Of a DNA stretch of 64,000 nt, positions 24,190 through 38,480 are shown piece after piece. Position 1 is the stretch's first letter. The number at the start of each line of letters is the position of its first letter. Source of the DNA: Liolophura sinensis (lineage: Eukaryota > Mollusca > Polyplacophora > Chitonida > Chitonidae); the NCBI RefSeq assembly GCF_032854445.1, contig NW_027018129.1:1-64000 (forward strand), given 5' to 3'. The translations under genes were made by a program, and so were the position numbers. The notes below the pieces were generated by a model that was given only the letters and a program-made list of their open reading frames with translations, did no database searches and was not told where the DNA came from.

Positions 24190-25835
24190 GGTAGCCCAGA
24201 CGACGTCAAATCTTTGGGCCAAGCCCATTTAACTCACCCAGGAGTTGTCTTACTTCTAAGTCGAAGATAAACTCAATGTCTTTATCTACATGTAGAAAAA
24301 CCACACCATTTGTATATAAAAAAACACAAGGTACTTGATACAGTGCGCTGTAAAAAGTACAATTGAACACTGACCCACATCAATAAGGTGCCAAAAGATG
24401 CGCAATTGGGCCAGGCATCTCCAGCTGTTGAAAAATTGCAAATTTCCTTGGTTTCCATGGAGTAAGAGCCGTTGCTGGGCACGTGATCTTGACATCAATG
24501 ATTATTCATTTGTGGCTACAGCCAAAAGTATTGGTCGGAGAGCAACGCGGTTTGCACCATTCGATTTCTCGTCAAAAAATACGTCGGATTAGCCTCTTAC
24601 CAGCATTGGAACAGTTTTTCCACTTTTGGATTTTTGCCTGGTCTTTTTGCGAATTGAAATCGGCTACATTAACTATGTACAATCGCGACTGGTCATTACT
24701 ATATTCAACTTTTCATTATAAGTTATGTGCCCTTCGGTAGCCCAGACGACGTCAAATCTTTGGGCCAAGCCCATTTAACTCACCCAGCAAATGTCTTACT
24801 TCTAAGTCGAAGACAAACTCAATGTCTTTATCTACATGTAGAAAAACCACACCATTTGTATATAAAAAAAACACAAGGTACTTGATACAGTGCGCTGTAA
24901 AAAGTACAATTGAACACTGACCCACATCAATAAGGTGCCAAAAGATGCGCAATTGGGCCAGGCATCTCCAGCTGTTGAAAAATTGCAAATTTCCTTGGTT
25001 TCCATGGAGTAAGAGCCGTTGCTGGGCACGTGATCTTGACATCAATGATTATTCATTTGTGGCTACAGCCAAAAGTATTGGTCGGAGAGCAACGCGATTT
25101 GCACCATTCGATTTCTCGTCAAAAAATACGTCGGATTAGCCTCTTACCAGCAGCATTGGAACAGTTTTTCTACTTTTGGATTTTTGCCTGGTCTTTTTGC
25201 GAATTGAAATGGGCTACATTAACTATGTACAATCGCGACTGGTCATTACTATATTCAACTTTTCATTATAAGTTATGTGCCCTTCGGTAGCCCAGACGAC
25301 GTCAAATCTTTGGGCCAAGCCCATTTAACTCACCCAGCAAATGTCTTACTTCTAAGTCGAAGACAAACTCAATGTCTTTATCTACATGTAGAAAAACCAC
25401 ACCATTTGTATATAAAAAAAACACAAGGTACTTGATACAGTCCGCTGTAAAAAGTACAATTGAACACTGACCCACATCAATAAGGTGCCAAAAGATGCGC
25501 AATTGGGCCAGACATCTCCAGCTGTTGAAAAATTGCAAATTTCCTTGGTTTCCATGGAGTAAGAGCCGTTGCTGGGCACGTGATCTTGACATCAATGATT
25601 ATTCATTTGTGGCTACAGCCAAAAGTATTGGTCGGAGAGCAACGCGGTTTGCACCATTCGATTTCTCGTCAAAAAATACGTCGGATTAGCCTCTTACCAA
25701 CAGCATTGGAACAGTTTTTCTACTTTTGGATTTTTGCCTGGTGTTTTTGCGAATTGAAATCGGCTACATTAACTATGTACAATCGCGACTGGTCATTACT
25801 ATATTCAACTTTTCATTATAAGTTATGTGCCCTTC
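24190..25835 (+). repeat. HOR C trimer, copy 4 (1646 bp, altered middle monomer)
   Basis: Monomers start at 24190, 24736 and 25286. The first matches 22541 in head and GTGCGC but lost three bases (ACCAGCATTGG for ACCAGCAGCATTGG, about 24600). The middle monomer lacks the GCGTCTTATC tag and instead has ACGCGATTTGC, TTTCTAC and AAATGGGC, a type seen again in later blocks. The third has GACATC with ACCAACAGC and TGTTTTTGCG. Confidence 0.75.
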
Positions 25836-28033
25836 GGTAGCCCAGACGACGTCAAATCTTTGGGCCAAGCCCATTTAACTCACCCAGGAGTTGTCTTACT
25901 TCTAAGTCGAAGATAAACTCAATGTCTTTATCTACATGTAGAAAAACCACACCATTTGTATATAAAAAAACACAAGGTACTTGATACAGTCCGCTGTAAA
26001 AAGTACAATTGAACACTGACCCACATCAATAAGGTGCCAAAAGATGCGCAATTGGGCCAGACATCTCCAGCTGTTGAAAAATTGCAAATTTCCTTGGTTT
26101 CCATGGAGTAAGAGCCGTTGCTGGGCACGTGATCTTGACATCAATGATTATTCATTTGTGGCTACAGCCAAAAGTATTGGTCGGAGAGCAACGCGGTTTG
26201 CACCATTCGATTTCTCGTCAAAAAATACGTCGGATTAGCCTCTTACCAACAGCATTGGAACAGTTTTTCTACTTTTGGATTTTTGCCTGGTCTTTTTGCG
26301 AATTGAAATCGGCTACATTAACTATGTACAATCGCGACTGGTCATTACTATATTCAACTTTTCATTATAAGTTATGTGCCCTTCGGTAGCCCAGACGACG
26401 TCAAATCTTTGGGCCAAGCCCATTTAACTCACCCAGGAGTTGTCTTACTTCTAAGTCGAAGATAAACTCAATGTCTTTATCTACATGTAGAAAAACCACA
26501 CCATTTGTATATAAAAAAACACAAGGTACTTGATACAGTGCGCTGTAAAAAGTACAATTGAACACTGACCCACATCAATAAGGTGCCAAAAGATGCGCAA
26601 TTGGGCCAGGCATCTCCAGCTGTTGAAAAATTGCAAATTTCCTTGGTTTCCATGGAGTAAGAGCCGTTGCTGGGCACGTGATCTTGACATCAATGATTCT
26701 TCATTTGTGGCTACAGCCAAAAGTATTGGTCGGAGAGCAACGCGGTTTGCACCATTCGATTTCTCGTCAAAAAATACGTCGGATTAGTCTCTTACCAACA
26801 GCATTGGAACAGTTTTTCCACTTTTGGATTTTTGCCTGGTCTTTTTGCGAATTGAAATCGGCTACATTAACTATGTACAATCGCGACTGGTCATTACTAT
26901 ATTCAACTTTTCATTATAAGTTATGTGCCCTTCGGTAGCCCAGACGACGTCAAATCTTTGGGCCAAGCCCATTTAACTCACCCAGCAAATGTCTTACTTC
27001 TAAGTCGAAGACAAACTCAATGTCTTTATCTACATGTAGAAAAACCACACCATTTGTATATAAAAAAAACACAAGGTACTTGATACAGTGCGCTGTAAAA
27101 AGTACAATTGAACACTGACCCACATCAATAAGGTGCCAAAAGATGCGCAATTGGGCCAGGCATCTCCAGCTGTTGAAAAATTGCAAATTTCCTTGGTTTC
27201 CATGGAGTAAGAGCCGTTGCTGGGCACGTGATCTTGACATCAATGATTATTCATTTGTGGCCACAGCCAAAAGTATTGGTCGGAGAGCAACGCGGTTTGC
27301 ACCATTCGATTTCTCGTCAAAAAATACGTCGGATTAGCCTCTTACCAGCAGCATTGGAACAGTTTTTCCACTTTTGGATTTTTGCCTGGTCTTTTTGCGA
27401 ATTGAAATCGGCTACATTAACTATGTACAATCGCGACTGGTCATTACTATATTCAACTTTTCATTATAAGTTATGTGCCCTTCGGTAGCCCAGACGACGT
27501 CAAATCTTTGGGCCAAGCCCATTTAACTCACCCAGCAAATGTCTTACTTCTAAGTCGAAGACAAACTCAATGTCTTTATCTACATGTAGAAAAACCACAC
27601 CATTTGTATATAAAAAAAACACAAGGTACTTGATACAGTGCGCTGTAAAAAGTACAATTGAACACTGACCCACATCAATAAGGTGCCAAAAGATGCGCAA
27701 TTGGGCCAGGCATCTCCAGCTGTTGAAAAATTGCAAATTTCCTTGGTTTCCATGGAGTAAGAGCCGTTGCTGGGCACGTGATCTTGACATCAATGATTAT
27801 TCATTTGTGGCTACAGCCAAAAGTATTGGTCGGAGAGCAACGCGGTTTGCACCATTCGATTTCTCGTCAAAAAATACGTCGGATTAGCCTCTTACCAGCA
27901 GCATTGGAACAGTTTTTCTACTTTTGGATTTTTGCCTGGTCTTTTTGCGAATTGAAATGGGCTACATTAACTATGTACAATCGCGACTGGTCATTACTAT
28001 ATTCAACTTTTCATTATAAGTTATGTGCCCTTC
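25836..28033 (+). repeat. Transition block, monomers 48-51
   Basis: Monomers start at 25836, 26385, 26934 and 27484. The first two have GGAGTTG heads, the others GCAAATG. Private changes: GATTCTTCATT and TTAGTCTC in the second (about 26699 and 26788), and GGCCACAGCC in the third (about 27261). The last has TTTCTAC and AAATGGGC like the monomers at 24736 and 30786. No complete HOR copy is evident. Confidence 0.75.
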
Positions 28034-31000
28034 GGTAGCCCAGACGACGTCAAATCTTTGGGCCAAGCCCATTTAACTCACCCAGCAAATGTCTTACTTC
28101 TAAGTCGAAGACAAACTCAATGTCTTTATCTACATGTAGAAAAACCACACCATTTGTATATAAAAAAAACACAAGGTACTTGATACAGTCCGCTGTAAAA
28201 AGTACAATTGAACACTGACCCACATCAATAAGGTGCCAAAAGATGCGCAATTGGGCCAGACATCTCCAGCTGTTGAAAAATTGCAAATTTCCTTGGTTTC
28301 CATGGAGTAAGAGCCGTTGCTGGGCACGTGATCTTGACATCAATGATTATTCATTTGTGGCTACAGCCAAAAGTATTGGTCGGAGAGCAACGCGGTTTGC
28401 ACCATTCGATTTCTCGTAAAAAAATACGTCGGATTAGCGTCTTACCAACAGCATTGGAACAGTTTTTCTACTTTTGGATTTTTGCCTGGTGTTTTTGCGA
28501 ATTGAAATCGGCTACATTAACTATGTACAATCGCGACTGGTCATTACTATATTCAACTTTTCATTATAAGTTATGTGCCCTTCGGTAGCCCAGACGACGT
28601 CAAATCTTTGGGCCAAGCCCATTTAACTCACCCAGGAGTTGTCTTACTTCTAAGTCGAAGATAAACTCAATGTCTTTATCTACATGTAGAAAAACCACAC
28701 CATTTGTATATAAAAAAACACAAGGTACTTGATACAGTCCGCTGTGAAAAGTACAATTGAACACTGACCCACATCAATAAGGTGCCAAAAGATGCGCAAT
28801 TGGGCCAGGCATCTCCAGCTGTTGAAAAATTGCAAATTTCCTTGGTTTCCATGGAGTAAGAGCCGTTGCTGGGCACGTGATCTTGACATCAATGATTATT
28901 CATTTGTGGCTACAGCCAAAAGTATTGGTCGGAGAGCAACGCGATTTGCACCATTCGATTTCTCGTCAAAAAATACGTCGGATTAGCCTCTTACCAGCAG
29001 CATTGGAACAGTTTTTCCACTTTTGGATTTTTGCCTGGTCTTTTTGCGAATTGAAATGGGCTACATTAACTATGTACAATCGCGACTGGTCATTACTATA
29101 TTCAACTTTTCATTATAAGTTATGTGCCCTTCGGTAGCCCAGACGACGTCAAATCTTTGGGCCAAGCCCATTTAACTCACCCAGCAAATGTCTTACTTCT
29201 AAGTCGAAGACAAACTCAATGTCTTTATCTACATGTAGAAAAACCACACCATTTGTATATAAAAAAAACACAAGGTACTTGATACAGTGCGCTGTAAAAA
29301 GTACAATTGAACACTGACCCACATCAATAAGGTGCCAAAAGATGCGCAATTGGGCCAGGCATCTCCAGCTGTTGAAAAATTGCAAATTTCCTTGGTTTCC
29401 ATGGAGTAAGAGCCGTTGCTGGGCACGTGATCTTGACATCAATGATTATTCATTTGTGGCTACAGCCAAAAGTATTGGTCGGAGAGCAACGCGGTTTGCA
29501 CCATTCGATTTCTCGTCAAAAAATACGTCGGATTAGCCTCTTACCAGCAGCATTGGAACAGTTTTTCCACTTTTGGATTTTTGCCTGGTCTTTTTGCGAA
29601 TTGAAATGGGCTACATTAACTATGTACAATCGCGACTGGTCATTACTATATTCAACTTTTCATTATAAGTTATGTGCCCTTCGGTAGCCCAGACGACGTC
29701 AAATCTTTGGGCCAAGCCCATTTAACTCACCCAGCAAATGTCTTACTTCTAAGTCGAAGACAAACTCAATGTCTTTATCTACATGTAGAAAAACCACACC
29801 ATTTGTATATAAAAAAAACACAAGATACTTGATACAGTGCGCTGTAAAAAGTACAATTAAACACTGACCCACATCAATAAGGTGCCAAAAGATGCGCAAT
29901 TGGGCCAGGCATCTCCAGCTGTTGAAAAATTGCAAATTTCCTTGGTTTCCATGGAGTAAGAGCCGTTGCTGGGCACGTGATCTTGACATCAATGATTATT
30001 CATTTGTGGCTACAGCCAAAAGTATTGGTCGGAGAGCAACGCGGTTTGCACCGTTCGATTTCTCGTCAAAAAATACGTCGGATTAGCCTCTTACCAGCAG
30101 CATTGGAACAGTTTTTTTTTTACTTTTGGAATTTTGCCTGGTCTTTTTGCTAATTGAAATCGGCTACATTAACTATGTACAATCGCGACTGGTCATTACT
30201 ATATTCAACTTTTCATTATAAGTTATGTGCCCTTCGGTAGCCCAGACGACGTCAAATCTTTGGGCCAAGCCCATTTAACTCACCCAGCAAATGTCTTACT
30301 TCTAAGTCGAAGACAAACTCAATGTCTTTATCTACATGTAGAAAAACCACACCATTTGTATATAAAAAAAACACAAGGTACTTGATACAGTGCGCTGTAA
30401 AAAGTACAATTAAACACTGACCCACATCAATAAGGTGCCAAAAGATGCGTAATTGGGCCAGGCATCTCCAGCTGTTGAAAAATTGCAAATTTCCTTGGTT
30501 TCCATGGAGTAAGAGCCGTTGCTGGGCACGTGATCTTGACATCAATGATTATTCATTTGTGGCTACAGCCAAAAGTATTGGTCGGAGAGCAACGCGGTTT
30601 GCACCATTCGATTTCTCGTCAAAAAATACGTCGGATTAGCCTCTTACCAGCAGCATTGGAACAGTTTTTTTACTTTTGGAATTTTACCTGGTCTTTTTGC
30701 TAATTGAAATCGGCTACATTAACTATGTACAATCGCGACTGGTCATTACTATATTCAACTTTTCATTATAAGTTATGTGCCCTTCGGTAGCCCAGACGAC
30801 GTCAAATCTTTGGGCCAAGCCCATTTAACTCACCCAGCAAATGTCTTACTTCTAAGTCGAAGACAAACTCAATGTCTTTATCTACATGTAGAAAAACCAC
30901 ACCATTTGTATATAAAAAAAACACAAGGTACTTGATACAGTCCGCTGTAAAAAGTACAATTGAACACTGACCCACATCAATAAGGTGCCAAAAGATGCGC

Positions 31001-32983
31001 AATTGGGCCAGGCATCTCCAGCTGTTGAAAAATTGCAAATTTCCTTGGTTTCCATGGAGTAAGAGCCGTTGCTGGGCACGTGATCTTGACATCAATGATT
31101 ATTCATTTGTGGCTACAGCCAAAAGTATTGGTCGGAGAGCAACGCGGTTTGCACCATTCGATTTCTCGTCAAAAAATACGTCGGATTAGCCTCTTACCAG
31201 CAGCATTGGAACAGTTTTTCTACTTTTGGATTTTTGCCTGGTCTTTTTGCGAATTGAAATGGGCTACATTAACTATGTACAATCGCGACTGGTCATTACT
31301 ATATTCAACTTTTCATTATAAGTTATGTGCCCTTCGGTAGCCCAGACGACGTCAAATCTTTGGGCCAAGCCCATTTAACTCACCCAGCAAATGTCTTACT
31401 TCTAAGTCGAAGACAAACTCAATGTCTTTATCTACATGTAGAAAAACCACACCATTTGTATATAAAAAAAACACAAGGTACTTGATACAGTCCGCTGTAA
31501 AAAGTACAATTGAACACTGACCCACATCAATAAGGTGCCAAAAGATGCGCAATTGGGCCAGACATCTCCAGCTGTTGAAAAATTGCAAATTTCCTTGGTT
31601 TCCATGGAGTAAGAGCCGTTGCTGGGCACGTGATCTTGACATCAATGATTATTCATTTGTGGCTACAGCCAAAAGTATTGGTCGGAGAGCAACGCGGTTT
31701 GCACCATTCGATTTCTCGTCAAAAAATACGTCGGATTAGCCTCTTACCAACAGCATTGGAACAGTTTTTCTACTTTTGGATTTTTGCCTGGTCTTTTTGC
31801 GAATTGAAATCGGCTACATTAACTATGTACAATCGCGACTGGTCATTACTATATTCAACTTTTCATTATAAGTTATGTGCCCTTCGATAGCCCAGACGAC
31901 GTCAAATCTTTGGGCCAAGCCCATTTAACTCACCCAGGAGTTGTCTTACTTCTAAGTCGAAGATAAACTCAATGTCTTTATCTACATGTAGAAAAACCAC
32001 ACCATTTGTATATAAAAAAACACAAGGTACTTGATACAGTCCGCTGTAAAAAGTACAATTGAACACTGACCCACATCAATAAGGTGCCAAAAGATGCGCA
32101 ATTGGGCCAGGCATCTCCAGCTGTTGAAAAATTGCAAATTTCCTTGGTTTCCATGGAGTAAGAGCCGTTGCTGGGCACGTGATCTTGACATCAATGATTA
32201 TTCATTTGTGGCTACAGCCAAAAGTATTGGTCGGAGAGCAACGCGGTTTGCACCATTCGATTTCTCGTCAAAAAATACGTCGGATTAGCCTCTTACCAGC
32301 AGCATTGGAACAGTTTTTCCACTTTTGGATTTTTGCCTGGTCTTTTTGCGAATTGAAATCGGCTACATTAACTATGTACAATCGCGACTGGTCATTACTA
32401 TATTCAACTTTTCATTATAAGTTATGTGCCCTTCGGTAGCCCAGACGACGTCAAATCTTTGGGCCAAGCCCATTTAACTCACCCAGGAGTTGTCTTACTT
32501 CTAAGTCGAAGATAAACTCAATGTCTTTATCTACATGTAGAAAAACCACACCATTTGTATATAAAAAAACACAAGGTACTTGATACAGTCCGCTGTAAAA
32601 AGTACAATTGAACACTGACCCACATCAATAAGGTGCCAAAAGATGCGCAATTGGGCCAGGCATCTCCAGCTGTTGAAAAATTGCAAATTTCCTTGGTTTC
32701 CATGGAGTAAGAGCCGTTGCTGGGCACGTGATCTTGACATCAATGATTATTCATTTGTGGCTACAGCCAAAAGTATTGGTCGGAGAGCAACGCGGTTTGC
32801 ACCATTCGATTTCTCGTCAAAAAATACGTCGGATTAGCCTCTTACCAGCAGCATTGGAACAGTTTTTCCACTTTTGGATTTTTGCCTGGTCTTTTTGCGA
32901 ATTGAAATCGGCTACATTAACTATGTACAATCGCGACTGGTCATTACTATATTCAACTTTTCATTATAAATTATGTGCCCTTC
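28034..32983 (+). repeat. HOR D, copy 1 (nine monomers, 4950 bp)
   Basis: Monomers start at 28034, 28584, 29133, 29683, 30236, 30786, 31336, 31886 and 32435. Private markers shared with copy 2 at a 4950-bp offset: CTCGTAAAAAAATACG near 28415, GCTGTGAAAAGT at 28741, ACGCGATTTGC near 28940, CAATTAAACACTG in monomers 4 and 5, and CACCGTTCG in monomer 4. The last monomer ends AAATTATG. Confidence 0.92.
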
Positions 32984-35900
32984 GGTAGCCCAGACGACGT
33001 CAAATCTTTGGGCCAAGCCCATTTAACTCACCCAGCAAATGTCTTACTTCTAAGTCGAAGACAAACTCAATGTCTTTATCTACATGTAGAAAAACCACAC
33101 CATTTGTATATAAAAAAAACACAAGGTACTTGATACAGTCCGCTGTAAAAAGTACAATTGAACACTGACCCACATCAATAAGGTGCCAAAAGATGCGCAA
33201 TTGGGCCAGACATCTCCAGCTGTTGAAAAATTGCAAATTTCCTTGGTTTCCATGGAGTAAGAGCCGTTGCTGGGCACGTGATCTTGACATCAATGATTAT
33301 TCATTTGTGGCTACAGCCAAAAGTATTGGTCGGAGAGCAACGCGGTTTGCACCATTCGATTTCTCGTAAAAAAATACGTCGGATTAGCCTCTTACCAACA
33401 GCATTGGAACAGTTTTTCTACTTTTGGATTTTTGCCTGGTGTTTTTGCGAATTGAAATCGGCTACATTAACTATGTACAATCGCGACTGGTCATTACTAT
33501 ATTCAACTTTTCATTATAAGTTATGTGCCCTTCGGTAGCCCAGACGACGTCAAATCTTTGGGCCAAGCCCATTTAACTCACCCAGGAGTTGTCTTACTTC
33601 TAAGTCGAAGATAAACTCAATGTCTTTATCTACATGTAGAAAAACCACACCATTTGTATATAAAAAAACACAAGGTACTTGATACAGTCCGCTGTGAAAA
33701 GTACAATTGAACACTGACCCACATCAATAAGGTGCCAAAAGATGCGCAATTGGGCCAGGCATCTCCAGCTGTTGAAAAATTGCAAATTTCCTTGGTTTCC
33801 ATGGAGTAAGAGCCGTTGCTGGGCACGTGATCTTGACATCAATGATTATTCATTTGTGGCTACAGCCAAAAGTATTGGTCGGAGAGCAACGCGATTTGCA
33901 CCATTCGATTTCTCGTCAAAAAATACGTCGGATTAGCCTCTTACCAGCAGCATTGGAACAGTTTTTCCACTTTTGGATTTTTGCCTGGTCTTTTTGCGAA
34001 TTGAAATGGGCTACATTAACTATGTACAATCGCGACTGGTCATTACTATATTCAACTTTTCATTATAAGTTATGTGCCCTTCGGTAGCCCAGACGACGTC
34101 AAATCTTTGGGCCAAGCCCATTTAACTCACCCAGCAAATGTCTTACTTCTAAGTCGAAGACAAACTCAATGTCTTTATCTACATGTAGAAAAACCACACC
34201 ATTTGTATATAAAAAAAACACAAGGTACTTGATACAGTGCGCTGTAAAAAGTACAATTGAACACTGACCCACATCAATAAGGTGCCAAAAGATGCGCAAT
34301 TGGGCCAGGCATCTCCAGCTGTTGAAAAATTGCAAATTTCCTTGGTTTCCATGGAGTAAGAGCCGTTGCTGGGCACGTGATCTTGACATCAATGATTATT
34401 CATTTGTGGCTACAGCCAAAAGTATTGGTCGGAGAGCAACGCGGTTTGCACCATTCGATTTCTCGTCAAAAAATACGTCGGATTAGCCTCTTACCAGCAG
34501 CATTGGAACAGTTTTTCCACTTTTGGATTTTTGCCTGGTCTTTTTGCGAATTGAAATCGGCTACATTAACTATGTACAATCGCGACTGGTCATTACTATA
34601 TTCAACTTTTCATTATAAGTTATGTGCCCTTCGGTAGCCCAGACGACGTCAAATCTTTGGGCCAAGCCCATTTAACTCACCCAGCAAATGTCTTACTTCT
34701 AAGTCGAAGACAAACTCAATGTCTTTATCTACATGTAGAAAAACCACACCATTTGTATATAAAAAAAACACAAGGTACTTGATACAGTGCGCTGTAAAAA
34801 GTACAATTAAACACTGACCCACATCAATAAGGTGCCAAAAGATGCGCAATTGGGCCAGGCATCTCCAGCTGTTGAAAAATTGCAAATTTCCTTGGTTTCC
34901 ATGGAGTAAGAGCCGTTGCTGGGCACGTGATCTTGACATCAATGATTATTCATTTGTGGCTACAGCCAAAAGTATTGGTCGGAGAGCAACGCGGTTTGCA
35001 CCGTTCGATTTCTCGTCAAAAAATACGTCGGATTAGCCTCTTACCAGCAGCATTGGAACAGTTTTTCTACTTTTGGAATTTTGCCTGGTCTTTTTGCTAA
35101 TTGAAATCGGCTACATTAACTATGTACAATCGCGACTGGTCATTACTATATTCAACTTTTCATTATAAGTTATGTGCCCTTCGGTAGCCCAGACGACGTC
35201 AAATCTTTGGGCCAAGCCCATTTAACTCACCCAGCAAATGTCTTACTTCTAAGTCGAAGACAAACTCAATGTCTTTATCTACATGTAGAAAAACCACACC
35301 ATTTGTATATAAAAAAAACACAAGGTACTTGATACAGTCCGCTGTAAAAAGTACAATTAAACACTGACCCACATCAATAAGGTGCCAAAAGATGCGTAAT
35401 TGGGCCAGGCATCTCCAGCTGTTGAAAAATTGCAAATTTCCTTGGTTTCCATGGAGTAAGAGCCGTTGCTGGGCACGTGATCTTGACATCAATGATTATT
35501 CATTTGTGGCTACAGCCAAAAGTATTGGTCGGAGAGCAACGCGGTTTGCACCATTCGATTTCTCGTCAAAAAATACGTCGGATTAGCCTCTTACCAGCAG
35601 CATTGGAACAGTTTTTTTACTTTTGGAATTTTACCTGGTCTTTTTGCTAATTGAAATCGGCTACATTAACTATGTACAATCGCGACTGGTCATTACTATA
35701 TTCAACTTTTCATTATAAGTTATGTGCCCTTCGGTAGCCCAGACGACGTCAAATCTTTGGGCCAAGCCCATTTAACTCACCCAGCAAATGTCTTACTTCT
35801 AAGTCGAAGACAAACTCAATGTCTTTATCTACATGTAGAAAAACCACACCATTTGTATATAAAAAAAACACAAGGTACTTGATACAGTCCGCTGTAAAAA

Positions 35901-37930
35901 GTACAATTGAACACTGACCCACATCAATAAGGTGCCAAAAGATGCGCAATTGGGCCAGGCATCTCCAGCTGTTGAAAAATTGCAAATTTCCTTGGTTTCC
36001 ATGGAGTAAGAGCCGTTGCTGGGCACGTGATCTTGACATCAATGATTATTCATTTGTGGCTACAGCCAAAAGTATTGGTCGGAGAGCAACGCGGTTTGCA
36101 CCGTTCGATTTCTCGTCAAAAAATACGTCGGATTAGCCTCTTACCAGCAGCATTGGAACAGTTTTTCTACTTTTGGATTTTTGCCTGGTCTTTTTGCGAA
36201 TTGAAATCGGCTACATTAACTATGTACAATCGCGACTGGTCATTACTATATTCAACTTTTCATTATAAGTTATGTGCCCTTCGGTAGCCCAGACGACGTC
36301 AAATCTTTGGGCCAAGCCCATTTAACTCACCCAGCAAATGTCTTACTTCTAAGTCGAAGACAAACTCAATGTCTTTATCTACATGTAGAAAAACCACACC
36401 ATTTGTATATAAAAAAAACACAAGGTACTTGATACAGTCCGCTGTAAAAAGTACAATTGAACACTGACCCACATCAATAAGGTGCCAAAAGATGCGCAAT
36501 TGGGCCAGGCATCTCCAGCTGTTGAAAAATTGCAAGTTTCCTTGGTTTCCATGGAGTAAGAGCCGTTGCTGGGCACGTGATCTTGACATCAATGATTATT
36601 CATTTGTGGCTACAGCCAAAAGTATTGGTCGGAGAGCAACGCGGTTTGCACCATTCGATTTCTCGTCAAAAAATACGTCGGATTAGCCTCTTACCAACAG
36701 CATTGGAACAGTTTTTCTACTTTTGGATTTTTGCCTGGTCTTTTTGCGAATTGAAATCGGCTACATTAACTATGTACAATCGCGACTGGTCATTACTATA
36801 TTCAACTTTTCATTATAAGTTATGTGCCCTTCGGTAGCCCAGACGACGTCAAATCTTTGGGCCAAGCCCATTTAACTCACCCAGGAGTTGTCTTACTTCT
36901 AAGTCGAAGATAAACTCAATGTCTTTATCTACATGTAGAAAAACCACACCATTTGTATATAAAAAAACACAAGGTACTTGATACAGTCCGCTGTAAAAAG
37001 TACAATTGAACACTGACCCACATCAATAAGGTGCCAAAAGATGCGCAATTGGGCCAGGCATCTCCAGCTGTTGAAAAATTGCAAATTTCCTTGGTTTCCA
37101 TGGAGTAAGAGCCGTTGCTGGGCACGTGATCTTGACATCAATGATTATTCATTTGTGGCTACAGCCAAAAGTATTGGTCGGAGAGCAACGCGGTTTGCAC
37201 CATTCGATTTCTCGTCAAAAAATACGTCGGATTAGCCTCTTACCAGCAGCATTGGAACAGTTTTTCCACTTTTGGATTTTTGCCTGGTCTTTTTGCGAAT
37301 TGAAATCGGCTACATTAACTATGTACAATCGCGACTGGTCATTACTATATTCAACTTTTCATTATAAGTTATGTGCCCTTCGGTAGCCCAGACGACGTCA
37401 AATCTTTGGGCCAAGCCCATTTAACTCACCCAGGAGTTGTCTTACTTCTAAGTCGAAGATAAACTCAATGTCTTTATCTACATGTAGAAAAACCACACCA
37501 TTTGTATATAAAAAAACACAAGGTACTTGATACAGTCCGCTGTAAAAAGTACAATTGAACACTGACCCACATCAATAAGGTGCCAAAAGATGCGCAATTG
37601 GGCCAGGCATCTCCAGCTGTTGAAAAATTGCAAATTTCCTTGGTTTCCATGGAGTAAGAGCCGTTGCTGGGCACGTGATCTTGACATCAATGATTATTCA
37701 TTTGTGGCTACAGCCAAAAGTATTGGTCGGAGAGCAACGCGGTTTGCACCATTCGATTTCTCGTCAAAAAATACGTCGGATTAGCCTCTTACCAGCAGCA
37801 TTGGAACAGTTTTTCCACTTTTGGATTTTTGCCTGGTCTTTTTGCGAATTGAAATCGGCTACATTAACTATGTACAATCGCGACTGGTCATTACTATATT
37901 CAACTTTTCATTATAAATTATGTGCCCTTC
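32984..37930 (+). repeat. HOR D, copy 2 (nine monomers, 4947 bp)
   Basis: Monomers start at 32984, 33534, 34083, 34633, 35183, 35733, 36283, 36833 and 37382, in the same order as copy 1. The 3-bp length difference comes from the T-run in the fourth monomer (TTTTTCTAC here, ten T's in copy 1). Other differences seen include AGCCTC versus AGCGTC in the first monomer, AAATCGGC versus AAATGGGC in the third, GTCCGC versus GTGCGC in the fifth, a second CACCGTTCG in the sixth, and TGCAAGTTTCC with GGCATC in the seventh. Confidence 0.92.
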
Positions 37931-38480
37931 GGTAGCCCAGACGACGTCAAATCTTTGGGCCAAGCCCATTTAACTCACCCAGCAAATGTCTTACTTCTAA
38001 GTCGAAGACAAACTCAATGTCTTTATCTACATGTAGAAAAACCACACCATTTGTATATAAAAAAAACACAAGGTACTTGATACAGTGCGCTGTAAAAAGT
38101 ACAATTGAACACTGACCCACATCAATAAGGTGCCAAAAGATGCGCAATTGGGCCAGGCATCTCCAGCTGTTGAAAAATTGCAAATTTCCTTGGTTTCCAT
38201 GGAGTAAGAGCCGTTGCTGGGCACGTGATCTTGACATCAATGATTATTCATTTGTGGCTACAGCCAAAAGTATTGGTCAGAGAGCAACACTGTTTGCACC
38301 ATTCGATTTCTCGTCAAAAAATACGTCGGATTAGCGTCTTATCAGCAGCATTGGAACAGTTTTTCCACTTTTGGATTTTTGCCTGGTCTTTTCGCGAATT
38401 GAAATCGGCTACATTAACTATGTACAATCGCGACTGGTCATTACTATATTCAACTTTTCATTATAAGTTATGTGCCCTTC
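37382..38480 (+). repeat. HOR E dimer, copy 1 (1099 bp)
   Basis: Monomers start at 37382 and 37931; the first is also the last monomer of HOR D copy 2. It has a GGAGTTG head and an AAATT end. The second has GTGCGC, the private ACACTGTTTGC near 38288, GCGTCTTATCAGC and TTTTCGCGAA, like the tagged monomers of HOR C, plus a private GGTCAGAGAG near 38279. Confidence 0.9.
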
